From positions 22,433,001-22,497,000 of the forward strand of contig JAVHKY010000004.1 in NCBI GenBank assembly GCA_035079385.1: a stretch of 64,000 bases of DNA, given 5' to 3'. This DNA comes from Aspidiotus rigidus. Taxonomy: Eukaryota; Arthropoda; Insecta; Hemiptera; Diaspididae. The notes beneath the pieces are model-generated. The model was not told the DNA's origin. It saw only the letters and a program-made list of their open reading frames with translations, and did not search any database. This document shows positions 1-11,035 of this stretch, one piece after another. The first letter of the stretch is position 1, and every line of letters starts with the position of its first letter. Made by a program: the position numbers and the translations under genes.

Positions 1-170
1 GAGAGGGGACTTAGAAAAAATGTCGACTCTCGAGGTATAGATGATAGGAGGGGGGACTTGGAAAAAATTTCGAATCTGAAGCTATATATGATAGAAGAGG
101 GACTTGGAAAACTTTTGACTCTCGTGCTATATATGATAGGGGACAAATTTTCCCAAGTCTCCCTCCTATC
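1..170. repeat. Fragment of the 45-bp minisatellite at the window edge
   Basis: Three to four degenerate units of the same GGACTTGGAAAA...CTCGAG...TATATATGATAGG repeat, followed at 146-186 by a unit in the opposite orientation. It is probably the cut end of another Helentron-like copy running off the window. A T-rich run at 186-207 separates it from copy 1. Confidence 0.7.
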
Positions 171-207
171 ATAAATAGCTCGAGATTTTTTTTTTTGTTT
201 TTGTTTT

Positions 208-876
208 AACAGGGAACCTGTTTTATGGGGGGCTATTTGAGAAATCTGCCGTGCGCCGTCCGCCGTCCGCCGTCCAGCGAAAAACTTGGAAAAATTTCGA
301 CCCTCGAGCCATATATGATAGGAGAAGGACTTAGAAAAATTTCGACTTTCGAGCTATATATGATAGAAGGGGGACTTGAAAAAATTTCGACTCTCGAGCC
401 ATATATGATAGGAGGGGGACTTAGAAAAATTTCGACTCTCGAGCTATATATGTAGGAGGAAGACTTAGAAAAATTTCGACTCTCGAGCCATATATGATAG
501 GGACTTGGAAAAATTTCGACTCTCGAGCTATATATGATAGGAGAAGGACTTGGAAAAATTTCGACTTTCGAGCTATATATGATAGGGACTTGGAAAAATT
601 TCGACTCTCGAGCCATATACGATAGGAGAAGGACTTAGAAAAATTTCGACTCTCGAGCTATATATGATAGGAGGGGGACTTGGAAAAATTTCGACTCTCG
701 AGCCATATATGATAGGAGGGGGACTTAGAAAAATTTGGAGTTGGTCTAGGCCTTCTTTTTACTACCTTTCTCCAAATCTAGGCTTCCTTGAATTTTCAAT
801 ACCAAATCTCATTCGAATCATAAAACAGGTTCCCTGCGTTCCTCGTTTAACTTCGTTAAGGAAGCCGTCATTTTTT
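208..876 (+). mobile_element. Helentron/INE-1-like non-autonomous element, copy 1
   Basis: The left end reads AACAGGGAACCTGTTTTATG followed by a G run. The right end carries the inverse subterminal repeat CATAAAACAGGTTCCCTG, then a small hairpin (TTAAC-TTC-GTTAA), then GGAAGCCGTC and a T run. Between them lies a ~45-bp minisatellite. Subterminal inverted repeats, an internal tandem array and a 3' hairpin are the layout known for Helentron-associated elements such as INE-1. Other copies or remnants lie near 1316, 2472, 20990, 30425, 41130, 44381, 48050 and 54130. No coding capacity is visible. The family assignment is inferred from structure only. Confidence 0.6.
285..735 (+). repeat. 45-bp minisatellite inside the Helentron-like element
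   Basis: About ten imperfect copies of a ~45-bp unit built of GGACTTAGAAAAATTTCGAC, TCTCGAG, CTATATATGATAGGAG. Each unit contains a CTCGAG site and the near-palindromic CTATATATGATAG. The repeat stays partly open in some frames on both strands, so translations look like repeated peptides; these are not genes. Related arrays occur at 44480-45170 (reverse) and 50700-51600. Confidence 0.9.
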
Positions 877-999
877 CTCTGTTCAAGCCAAGCATAAAAC
901 TAGTACATGAGAAGAGGATGGACGCGGAATCAGGAATTACGTAGGGATTTAGACGGATCTTTTCTTCATTTACTTCAGGTCTAGTAAATTGAGTAAGTA

Positions 1000-1312
1000 T
1001 AGGTCTAACGTAATGCTAATACTCCCTATAAGCCGAGATAAACACAAACTGTAAAATGAGTATCGTCTACATGTATGACAAAGCCCCAATTCTCCTGATT
1101 GTTTCAAGCTGAATTTTCTCAAGCCATAAGCTGAGATAAACACAAGTTGTAGAATAAGTACCCTCCAGAAGTACGACAAAGACCCAATTATCCTAATGGT
1201 TTCAAACTGAGTTTTTCCAGAAGCCAAAAGCCGAGATAAACACAAACTAGAGGGTAGGTATCTTCCACAAGTAAAACAAATCCTGAATTCTCCTGATCGT
1301 TTCCAGCTGAAT
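1000..1312 (-). repeat. ~105-bp tandem repeat, reverse orientation
   Basis: About three copies of a unit containing CCCAATTCTCCTGATTGTTT and AAGCCGAGATAAACACAAAC. It is the reverse complement of the larger array at 3040-4600. The two lie either side of the inverted-repeat block and the partial Helentron-like copies, which suggests one array was inverted or re-inserted. No coding signal beyond repeat-driven open frames. Confidence 0.8.
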
Positions 1313-1315
1313 TTT

Positions 1316-1469
1316 AACAGGGAACCTGTTTTATGGGGGGCTTTTTGAGAAACTTGCCGTGCGCCGTCCAGCAAAAAACTTGGAAAAATTTCATCTCTCG
1401 AGCTATCATATTATATAGCTGGAGATTCGAGAAAAATTTTGACACTCAAACTATATTATACTAGGCTTA
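1316..1469 (+). mobile_element. Helentron-like element, copy 2 (left half only)
   Basis: Carries the left terminus AACAGGGAACCTGTTTTATG and the internal unit ending ACTAGGCTTATAGT, then stops where the inverted-repeat block begins. The corresponding point in copy 3 (about 2655) continues into the right half. This copy is therefore truncated or split by the following repeat. Confidence 0.6.
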
Positions 1470-1559
1470 TAGTGGTATGGGTAAAATATGCTGTTTAAAG
1501 GTGAAAATGGATACCGTTTTATCTCCATAATTGAAAAGGTAATATGTCCATTTTCACCT

Positions 1560-2465
1560 TTTAAAAAAAATATTTGACACATACAGGCTGCTGACACACT
1601 CACACAAGTACACAACAAAATATTACTTTCAACAGCCTGCAACAATAGAGTCTACTACTGAATGATATTATAAGTAAGTATGGGTTGCGTGAGTGAATCA
1701 AAAAGGGTAAAAATTGAATCTAAACATATACCTGCAAAGAATTGTTAGTTCGTACCCTTTTAATCCCATATTTTATTGTGTGTTTGTGTGCGTGTGTCAG
1801 CAGCCTGTATGTGTAAAATATGCTATTTAACGTTTTTCTCCACTTCGATAGTTAAATCTACCGTTTTTACCTTTAGAGTTTAAAAGGTATTATGTCCATT
1901 TTCACCTTTTAAAAAGCATATTTTACACATACTGGCTGCTGACACACTCAGACAAGCACACAATAAAATATGGGATTAAAAGGGTATGAACTAACCATTC
2001 TCTGCAGGTATCAAGTTTAGATTCAATTTTTACCTTTTTGGATTCACTCACGCAACCCATACTTACTTATAATATCATTCAGTAGTAGACTCTATTGTTG
2101 CAGGCTGTTGAAAGTTATATTTTGTTGTGTACTTGTGTGAATGTGTCAGCAACCTGTATGTGTAAAATATGCTTTTTAAAAGGTGAAAATGGACATGATA
2201 CCTTATTCTGAGGATAAAACGTAGTAATGACCAATGAGTTGATTCAACTATTCAATTGGAAAATAGCATATTTTACACAGACAGGTTGCTGACACACTCA
2301 CACAAACACACAATAAAATATAGGATTAAAAGGGTACGAACTAACAATTCTCTGCAGGTATCATGTTGAGATTCAATTTTTACCCTTTTTGATTCACTCA
2401 CGCAACCCATACTTACTTATAATATCATTCAGTAGTAGACTCTATTGTTGTAGGCTGTTGAAAGC
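1560..2465. repeat. Large inverted (snap-back) repeat with a third partial arm
   Basis: The block at about 1560-1830, with CAGGCTGCTGACACACTCAC at one end and GTGTGTCAGCAGCCTGTATG at the other, reappears in inverse order at about 1915-2170. A third partial arm in the second orientation runs from about 2270 to 2465. Arms share the stretch around CGCAACCCATACTTACTTAT. An RNA from here could fold into a long hairpin. It may be a foldback-type element; no coding capacity seen. Confidence 0.7.
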
Positions 2466-2471
2466 TATATT

Positions 2472-2796
2472 AACAGGGAACCTGTTCTATGGGGGGCTTT
2501 TTGAGAAATTTGCCGTGTGCCATCTAACAAAAAACAGAAACATTTCGACTCTCGACCCATGTATGATAGGAATTTTTCCAAGTCCCCCTTCTAAAATATA
2601 TAGCTGGAGATTCGAGAAAAATTTAGACTCTCAAACCATATTATACTAGGCTTATAGTAGGTGTAGGCCCTCTTTATACTAGCTTCATCTAGGTCTAGGC
2701 TTCCTTGAATTCGCAATACCAAATCCCATATGACTCATAAAACAGGTTCCCTGCGTTTCCTCGCTTAACTTCGTTAAGGAAGCCGTCGTTTTTTCT
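2472..2796 (+). mobile_element. Helentron-like element, copy 3 (short, complete ends)
   Basis: Begins AACAGGGAACCTGTTCTATG and ends with CATAAAACAGGTTCCCTG, the TTAACTTCGTTAA hairpin and GCCGTCGTTTTTT. At ~325 bp with almost no minisatellite, it shows that array length is the variable part of the family. It abuts the inverted repeat on its left (GCTATAT then TAACAGGG). Confidence 0.65.
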
Positions 2797-3039
2797 TATC
2801 ATACACGTGATCATATTATGAAAATAAGAAAATTAAAATTCAGATTGAAAAATTGACAAATTTCTTGGAAGTTTTTGGCAAATTTTTATTTTTGCTTCTT
2901 TACGGGATGGTAAAATGTAAATATAATCCACAAAATTACAAAAATTATTTGAAAATAAAAACTTGAATTTTTGTTAGACTACAAGTTTGATAACAAATCA
3001 GGCAAACGCTTATACTATACGCATTACAAACCCAATAAA

Positions 3040-4600
3040 GTGTGAAAGGTTTACAGCAATTCTTTTTAAAACAAGAGAATTGGGGCTTTGCGATGGTGGT
3101 GGAAGATACCCATCCTGTAGTTTGTGTCTGTCTTGGCTTTCGACTCTTGGGAAGACTTAGTTTAAAACAATCAGGAGAATGGGGTATTTGTTGTGGCATT
3201 AAAAAGTACTTATTCTCCAGTTTGTGTTCATCTTAGTTTATGGCTAGGGTAAATTTAGCTTGAAACAAGAAAATTGGGACTCTGTCATGATAGTGGAAGA
3301 TACCTATTCTCCAGTTTGTGTCCATCTTGTCTTTTGGCCTCTGGAAAGACTCAGTTTGAATATTCTAGTTTGTGTCCATCTTCTGGCGTACAAAGTGAGA
3401 TTGACGTATATCGGAAATACAAATCTAGAAAAATGGATCTTCTGGCAGATTTACCTACCAGTGTGTGCGTGTGTGCTTCGTCTGTGAAATCATTTAAAAG
3501 TGGATATACGTCCTATTTGTTTGTCGGCAAATGGGACGTATATACACTTATGTGAATATTAGTAAATATCTCTAAAACTAATGCCGTTAACAAAAATTTA
3601 AAACGACCATCGGATTCTTGGATAAAAATATTAGAAATCGTGAAATTTGCAGGATTGTAGAATAATTTTTCTGTTCTTTTTGAAAACAGTATATCATTCT
3701 CCAAATCGATATTATGGATGTATGTCAATCTCACTTTGTACGGCAGTCTTAATGGCTTTTGCCATCTGAAAAAACTCAGTTTGAAACAATCAGGAGAATT
3801 GGAGCTTTGTTTTGTTTGTAGAAGATACCAACCTCCAATTTCTGTGCATATCTTCCAAAAATTTCAGTTTGAAATAATTAGGAGAATTGGGTCTTTGCTG
3901 TAGCTTTAGAAAGTACTTATTCTCCTGTTTGTGTTCATCTTTAAAAGAAGAGAATTGGGGCTTTGCCATTAAAGTAAAAGATACCCGTCCTCTAGTTTGT
4001 GTCTATTTTTGTATTGGAAAAACAGTCTGAAGCAATCTGGAGAATTGGAGCTTTGTTACGTTTGTAGAAAATACCATCCTCCAATTTCTGTCCATGTTAG
4101 CTTTAGGCGAAAAAATTCTGCTTGAAATGATCAGGAGAATTGGATCATTGTTGTACTACTGGAAAGTACTTATTTTATATTCTCTACTTCGTGTTCATCC
4201 TATTCAGAGCTTGGAAGAAATTCTCCATAAAACATGAGAATTGGAGCTTTGCCATGGTAGTGGAAGATACCATCCTCTAGTTTGTATCTATCATTCGCTT
4301 TTGACTGGGAAAACTCAGTTTGTAACAATCAGTACAATTAGAGGTTTGTTATATTATTTTGTAGAAGATACTATCCTCCAATTTCTATGCATAGGTACCG
4401 GTATCATCTTCCAGAAAAATTACGCTTGAAATAATCAGGAGAATCGGGTCATTATCGGACTACTGCAAGGTACTAGTTTGTGTTCATCTTGGTTTAGAGC
4501 TTTAAGGAATTCTTAAAACAAGAGAATTGGGGCTTTGCCAAGGTAGTGGAAGATACCTATCATTTAGTTTATGTCTATCTTGTCTTTTGACTTTTGGAAA
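3040..4600 (+). repeat. ~105-bp tandem repeat array
   Basis: Roughly a dozen degenerate copies of a unit containing TTGAAACAATCAGGAGAATT, GGGGCTTTG, TGGAAGATACC and CTCCAGTTTGTGTTCATCTT. A non-repeat piece interrupts it at about 3380-3730. Same family as 1000-1312 in opposite orientation. Short open frames inside are repeat artefacts. From 4600 to 5400 I see no recognisable feature. Confidence 0.8.
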
Positions 4601-5415
4601 GATCAAGTTACATCTATAGACCTCTAAAAACACAAGATCGCTAACTTCGATAGTTCGTTGGTTCTGCCACACGTACAAAAATCGCTGCAGTCAACCTTCA
4701 GCACTTTAACACAGGCTCTTATGGAGAGTTGACACTAAAACTCATTTTCCTCCACAAATATTCAGTTTTTCAAAAAAATGAAGAGATGTGAATTTATTCT
4801 GCATAAAATTTCCTTTCATATGCGCCAAACTTCGAGCGAATCCGTGAAATTTTTTTCTCCCATAAGAATACATTGAGTGCGACTTTGCGACATCTGGTGG
4901 GATAAACTATAGAAACGATTTCACGGTACGAAAATTCAACACAGCGTAGATGGCGAGTTAGCGATCTTGTGTTTCTAGGGGTCTGTAGTTACGTCAAAGA
5001 ATTTGCCCAAGTAATTACAGATTACATATAAAAATTTTTCTGGACTAGATTACAAGAAAAGTTAGGTTTGCCAAAAGATGTTATCTATTTCATCTCTTGG
5101 AATATTTTTGTAGTTTCAGCTTGCGTTTCCAAGAACGGAAATAAAACGTAGACGAAGTGGACCGAAAGCTTGAAGAAAAAGTGTAAAGTGTTACAAGGTG
5201 TCTTCATGAATTATTAAAGGGTAGCCTAGTTTGGGATTTTAAAAACGTACATGCATAGTTCTAGACTAGCAGGAGCAGCGAAGCTTCATTGATTAGGTAC
5301 TCCACAAAGAACTATTTTTTAATTTCCAGAGCTCATAAACTCACAAAACGAACGTGAGCGGATATGAAAGAAAATTAGTTTATCTATCAAGGATCGAAAG
5401 AATTTAACTCATTTT

Positions 5416-5682
5416 TCAAACTGGAAAATGGCAAAAAATAAGTTTTTGGATCCTCTCGAGTAGCTTCATTGCAGCAAACCTGATTTCAGATTGTGCTGAG
5501 CTAGGTACATCATCATAAAATCTTCGGTTCAATGAAAGTTGGCCTATCATCCAAACAGCTTTTCTATAGCGATTAATGATCGTGACGTGCATCATTCCAA
5601 ATCGGTACCCCTCTAGATGGAATCTTCGTATGAGTTTTTCTGGTCCCTGAGACTGATTCAGTAATTTGGAAGAGTCAACCAT
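5416..5682 (-). CDS. Small ORF downstream of the AAA-ATPase-like gene, uncertain
   Basis: An 88-codon open frame 28 bp below the stop of the AAA-ATPase-like ORF on the same strand. Its composition (basic, few low-complexity stretches) would fit a protein, and it might be a frame-shifted remnant of the missing C-terminal part of the upstream gene. I recognise no motif. It could equally be 3' UTR. Confidence 0.25.
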   Translation of the reverse strand: MVDSSKLLNQSQGPEKLIRRFHLEGYRFGMMHVTIINRYRKAVWMIGQLSLNRRFYDDVPSSAQSEIRFAAMKLLERIQKLIFCHFPV

Positions 5683-5710
5683 TAGGTACCATAGGCCTTA
5701 TTCCACTCGC

Positions 5711-6850
5711 TCAATCATCCGTCAATACGATCGAATCACGATTTACGAATTCCTTTTTACGAAGACATCGGAGTACATAGGCTGGATTCATAAGTTCTGT
5801 TGAGTCAGTACCGAAAAATTTGTATTCACCGTACATTTTCAGTAGTTTTTCAAAAATTTTCCCCGAAGTCATACCCTCTTTCGTTTTAGAAAATTCGTTT
5901 ACGTGAGGTTCGAAATTGTTTCGTACTTCGAGGTCTGTAAAACCTAGCACACACGAAAATTCTTCTCCCAATGTTTCGACATCGTAGGCTAAATCGTCTC
6001 CAAGATCGAGCTTCGCAGCACCTACCATCAAGGCAAGTTTTATGCTCTTCTCCTGGTCTGAAGATTTGATCGTAGAGAGTAAACTTTTGAGTGTGTCTTT
6101 TGTGCCATTAAACATGATTTGTTCTTCGCGAGTTAAAGGCTGAGCGATACTTTTGTACCACATATCCGTAACAGGACGTTCGTATTCGTCAATAAGAAGC
6201 ACCGCAGGTAAAGAGAATTTCTTGTGTAATTTTTCGACAAGTCGAGTCAGATTTCGTTTACAATCACCAACTCCGTATGAATCCGCGATACTTTGCAGCC
6301 CTTTGCCGAGGCACTCGTGGAATAAAGTTTGCGCAGGTTTCTTGCCTTCGAAGTTCGCAATTTGTCCAAACTTGAGATAAATTACAGGATATTCGACCCA
6401 TTCACCGTTCTTCTCATCAGTATTACCTCGTTGATAAATTTGGGTACCGTTGAATAAACGTTTCTTCCCTTGGAAAAAAGCAGCGAGCATTTGTAAGAAG
6501 TTGGTTTTCCCGAAGCCATCGGGACGGATAAGAAGTGCGCAGCGTATCTGGTCATCCAAAAGTTTCGCAACGAATGGAGTTTTGTCGACGAAGACTTTCC
6601 CACCTAGCCGGATATCGGAGAATGTGTCGCGTAAATCTGGTAAAGGCCGAAGCGTTGTTTCCTTTTCCCCTACCGGTATCTTCGTCGATGGTTGGGTGTG
6701 GTCGGTAATATTTGAAGAACAGCACAGGTTGACACTGATTAACACTGTCCAGATGAGGATTATTGGAAAGAACTCGTATGATTCCGAATTTCCAAAGTAT
6801 TCCATCATGCAGAAATTGACGACGTTGTATGATGTGGAATACCAATGCAT
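5711..6850 (-). CDS. AAA-ATPase-like protein with N-terminal signal sequence (possible bacterial transfer)
   Basis: Single uninterrupted 379-residue frame. Residues about 27-45 are strongly hydrophobic and precede NITD, which looks like a signal peptide or anchor, so the product probably enters the secretory route. Residues ~70-125 resemble the start of AAA-ATPase-like (PF09820) proteins: DLRDTFSDIRLGGKVFVDKT, then a P-loop variant RPDGFGKT at 109-116. A Walker B-like LLIDEYERP follows at 218-226. Bacterial relatives are usually longer (about 500-570 aa) and carry a C-terminal nuclease-like DUF1703, which is absent here, so the protein is short or truncated. Such genes are mostly bacterial; mealybugs carry transferred ones. 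Met1 gives the longest form; Met15/16 would leave a more typical signal peptide. No intron is needed. Function in the host is unknown. Confidence 0.7.
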   Translation of the reverse strand: MHWYSTSYNVVNFCMMEYFGNSESYEFFPIILIWTVLISVNLCCSSNITDHTQPSTKIPVGEKETTLRPLPDLRDTFSDIRLGGKVFVDKTPFVAKLLDDQIRCALLIRPDGFGKTNFLQMLAAFFQGKKRLFNGTQIYQRGNTDEKNGEWVEYPVIYLKFGQIANFEGKKPAQTLFHECLGKGLQSIADSYGVGDCKRNLTRLVEKLHKKFSLPAVLLIDEYERPVTDMWYKSIAQPLTREEQIMFNGTKDTLKSLLSTIKSSDQEKSIKLALMVGAAKLDLGDDLAYDVETLGEEFSCVLGFTDLEVRNNFEPHVNEFSKTKEGMTSGKIFEKLLKMYGEYKFFGTDSTELMNPAYVLRCLRKKEFVNRDSIVLTDD

Positions 6851-6904
6851 GACCTCGAAACAGCTTCCGTCGAATGGGAATTTTATCGTAAAAAACCGTG
6901 TTTA

Positions 6905-7690
6905 ATCTTTCGTTATCTTTGCCGCAATTTAGGTGATCAATTTGATGGATAAATTAAAATAGGCATAGGTACACAGTTTAATATTGAGGCTAAAAAATTT
7001 ATCATGGTGTGACGCGATGTGGTCGTTAATTCATGCTCATGACGTCACCATTGTAACGAGTACCGAATGTACGTAGATTTTTTCTCACGACGTAAAATAA
7101 TTATTCTTAATGCACACATTGTCATAATATTCACGTACACGAGTACACACATAATTATTATACCCACACTTTTATTATCATTATTCCTACATTATCCCTT
7201 CTTAATCCCCTATTATATTTAACCATATAATTGAGAAATTAAGATGTATATTCCATATCTTAACCTCATCTTATTTTATCCCTCCACTTATCTCCCCAAT
7301 TCCCTTTAGTAGACTCCTTCCATTTCTTAATCCGTTCTGTCTATCCATAGTCCTACCTATATTTTGCACACGACATACTCCCCTTAGATTTAAGACACTA
7401 TATTGGTAATCCCCAACGTAGTCTCTTATAGAAACTCATGTAGCCTTATGCTAAAGCTCCATGTTTTGCTATTCTGATATTCTATCTTACTATCTTTTGC
7501 TTATATCCAGTGTTACTCAAATAAAAGCCTAATATCATCGCTTCGTGTTTCTATAAATCCCTAGGATGTGATAGGTCCAACTCCTTATCACACACTCCAC
7601 TTCGCAAAAAGAAGAAATATTGCGGATGATTAGACAACAAAACTGATATACAAAGAATTTGTAGATACATTGTTTACCATTATAAGAATC
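6905..7690. other. Intergenic AT-rich stretch, nothing recognised
   Basis: Immediately upstream of the AAA-ATPase-like ORF and presumably its promoter side. I see no TATA box that stands out from the AT-rich background, no repeat structure and no convincing coding frame. Confidence 0.5.
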
Positions 7691-7698
7691 AATCATAT

Positions 7699-8074
7699 GA
7701 GGACCTATCTGTACAAAGGGCGTCCGTGAAGAAAAATTCATTAGAGAGAAATCAGTTCGAAGTTTCAGTTCAAAATATCTCCGCAACAACGAATTTAATC
7801 AAAAAAATGGTGAGGATGAAAATTGAAGAGCAACTCTTCTTCCTTGAGAAACAATAATCCCATTTTGAATACATCCAGAAACAAACAAAGTAGAGATTAT
7901 TGAAAATATGACAACGGACACCCTTCTTGCCGAGATGGAAAAAATTGTGGGTTTGAAAAAAAAAAAAAAAAAAAAATTATAAAAGATAGTTTATAATTCG
8001 AAACGCACGAAAATCTAGGTCTCCGCAAAAAGGGGCGTCCGTACGACGGACGCCCTTTGTACAGATAGGTCCTC
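7699..8074. mobile_element. MITE with ~26-bp terminal inverted repeats
   Basis: Ends are perfect inverted copies: GAGGACCTATCTGTACAAAG plus GGCGTC on the left and its reverse complement on the right (GACGCCCTTTGTACAGATAG then GTCCTC). Flanks both read ATAT, a possible 4-bp target duplication. The interior is non-coding, with an A run at about 7958-7975. The superfamily cannot be told from the ends. Confidence 0.75.
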
Positions 8075-8410
8075 ATATATACCTGAATATTTTCACGATA
8101 ATTAGCGAATGTTTAGTCCAAGAAGAAAACTGCGATTGTATATAAAATTGTTTACCGAAATATGTATCACTTGTACATACCGGAAACCCCACATCCTCCA
8201 GGATGCTTAGTCTACCGCCCAAACTGTACATAATTACCGTTAGCTGTACCAATTAATTATTTTGCTCCAATTGCAAATTTCAAATATTGTAATTTAGCCA
8301 TTCCCTAATTTATCCCCACTAGACAATACTGTATACCGTTAGAATTAAGACTATATTGTGGCATTCTGCATTGAAACTACAAGCACCAAGCTTGCACATG
8401 CCGCTAAACT

Positions 8411-9075
8411 GGAGGTTTGAACATGTTTAAACATGATTTGAGCAGGTTTGAACATGTTTGAACACATTTGAACATGTTTTCACAAATTTGAACATGTTTT
8501 ATCAAGTTTGAACACGTTTGAACAGGTTTGAACAGCTTTGTACATGTTTGAAAACGTTCCAACACATTTGAAAAAGTTTCAACAGGTTTACCCATGTTTG
8601 AACAGGTTTGAACATGTTTAAATATGTTTGAGCAGGTTTGAACATATTTAAACAGGTTTAAACAGGTTTGAACATGTTTGAACACAATTAAAAACGTTTG
8701 AACACGTTTGAACAGGTTTGAACACATTTAGCACATTCAACATGTTTGATTATCCTCAAACATGTTTGAATAGGTGTAAACATGTTTGAAGAGGTTTGAA
8801 CATGTTTGAACACATGTGAATATGTTTTGAACACGTTTGAACATGTTTAAACATTCTTAAACATGTTTGAACAGCTTTGAACATGTTTGAACGTGTTTAA
8901 ACACATTTGAACATGTTTGAACACGATTGAACACGTTTGAAAACGTTTAAACGTGTTTTAACAAGTTTGAACATGTTTCAACTAGTTTGAACATGTTTCA
9001 ACTAGTTTCAACACGTTTGAACAGGTTTGAACATGTTTTAACAAGTTTGAACAGGTTTGAACTTGTTTAACAGAC
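8411..9075 (+). repeat. 10/20-bp minisatellite of GTTTGAACAT-type units
   Basis: About 65 tandem decamers alternating around GTTTGAACAT and GTTTGAACAG with frequent single changes (A/G/T at the last bases). Because the period is 10 bp, frames cycle through the repeat and yield spurious FKHVQTCSN-like peptides on the minus strand. At its right edge (9068-9093) one unit appears in reverse (ACATGTTCAAACCTGTTC), making a fold-back. Confidence 0.92.
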
Positions 9076-9654
9076 ATGTTCAAACCTGTTCAGAGCCCAA
9101 CAGTTGACGGCAGAGGGTCTTCCCTCAACAAAAATGAATCCCCCTACAAAAGTGATGTTGTGGCGCTCAAAAACACAAGTCTTTTTTTGTGGCAAATCTT
9201 TTAATTGAATCTGGAGTAAAATACATCCAGCATCTAAGATTAACTATGTGACCTCCGGTCTATAGAAGCTGATTCAAAGTTTATTTGAGACCTTGAGATG
9301 GTCCTTTAAATCTATATAACTCAACAAAACTTGGTCATTGTTATATTGTTTTTACTTTCAGGTGGTGAGGAGTCCGCTCAATAAGCGTGACAAGTGTAAA
9401 ACCATGGAAATTTTTTAGAATTTCTATTCAACTTCAGATCAGCAAAATGTGATGGTAAAAAAATTTTAGCAAGGGGTTGTATTCGAGGACCTACTGAAAA
9501 AATTGTCTCAAGATACCATCTAAATTATAGGAAAGGGTTATAGCATAGAATTTTGTTCAAACTCCCCCTTCTCGTACATTTTTTGGTCTCAGCACTAGAC
9601 TCGAGCAAACTTCTCTTTCTTTTGAGGTTTCAAAAAATCTGAGCAACTGGCAGC

Positions 9655-10245
9655 CCGGATCGTGGCCCGGAACGCAGCTTGGAACGTAGCCTGGAACATG
9701 AACTGCAACGTATTCCGGATCACAGCCCAGAACGTAGCCCAAATTGTGGCCCGGAGCATATCCCGGAATGTATCCTGGAACGCAGCCCGGAAAGTAGCCC
9801 GGATTGCAGCTTGTAACGTAGCCCAGGTTACAGCCTGGAACATGGCCCGGAACGTAGCTCGAATCTCAGCCCGGAACACAGCCCAAAATGTAGCCCGGAA
9901 CGCAGCCTGGAACGTGTACCGTATCTAAGCTCGGAATGTAGCCCGGATCGCAGCATAGATTGTGGCCCCAAAATGTAGCCCGGATCTCAACCCGGAATGT
10001 AGCCTGGAACGCGGCCCCGGATCACAGCTCGGAACGTAGCCCCGATTGCAGCCCGGAATGCAGCTTCAATCGCAGCCCTGAACGTAGCCCTGAACGCAGC
10101 CAGTAATGTAGCCCGAATCGTGGCCCGGAGCATAGCCCGGAACGCATTCCGGAACGTAGCCTGGATTGCAGCTTAAAACGTAGCCCAGATCGCAGCCCAG
10201 AATATAGCCTGGACTGTAGTTCGGAACGTAGCCCTGATCGCAGCT
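9655..10245 (+). repeat. ~20-bp GC-richer minisatellite (CCCGGAACGTAG type)
   Basis: About 28 imperfect units alternating GCCCGGAACGTA and GCCCGGATCGCA. Locally much more GC-rich than the surroundings. All three frames on both strands stay open for stretches, giving false repeated ORFs such as ARNAAWNVA and RATFRA. A second short-period array within 600 bp of the GTTTGAACAT array. Confidence 0.9.
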
Positions 10246-11035
10246 CCTGCTGACGGAAATTTGTTCTTATTGCTATAGCCATCAGCTTGATTACCATAAA
10301 GTTCGAGATCATGGTACAATGTTTCCTGAGAGTTGTCTTTGGTAGAAAGCGAATAAAATTTTTAAACTACAGCTCTACGTAGTAAGCTTTGTGTCTTGTG
10401 ACATTTGTGACAGATATAATAGCAGTGGACTCCTGCTTATTCGATTTCATTTTGTGCTAAACCCCAGAATGTCAGCTCCAGAAAAGAGGGAAGGACGCAG
10501 AATTGAATGTTTGTCCGAGGAATATACCCCTAAAACACACAATTGTGGTGTACCACTGTAATTAGGCCTGCCCCATTAAATGAATAGACTAGCGGAGTTC
10601 TCTCCCACAGTTTAGTGTATGAAGCGTTAATTTACCATATCCACTATTTCACAATGTTTTCGCATTACCTATGATTTAAAAGTTCGCTGGATTTAATTTC
10701 CTAATGCGGTTGAAGATCTTTTCTACTTTTTTACTGTCAATGAAAACTCTTATTCATTGCCTTGGTTGTCTTTTCTAGCAATGGAGCTCGGATCTTGATG
10801 TCATTGTGAGATTTTGAAAAATTTCCTTCAGGAGGTAGGGTTTGGGAAACTTTGGTTCTCAGTATTATAAAGAGGAAGAAGTTTACACTAGTTTAGGATT
10901 TTGAATCTCAGTAGAGAAAGAATCTGAAGAGTTTTTGAGCTTGGATCGTGACGTCTTAGAGGAACCTGAAGAAATGATAGAAACTCTTCATGAAGGCAGG
11001 ACTTGGAAAAATGTCGAATCTCGATCTATACTGTA

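Noticed and set aside
225..897. Open frames on both strands with repeated peptides (SRVEIFPSPPPIIYS, GGGLRKISTLELYMI)
   Set aside because: They come from the 45-bp minisatellite, whose period is a multiple of three; no start context, domain or composition suggests a protein.
8404..8727. Minus-strand frame with FKHVQTCSN repeats
   Set aside because: Direct translation of the GTTTGAACAT array; a 10-bp period makes the frames equivalent and the peptide meaningless.
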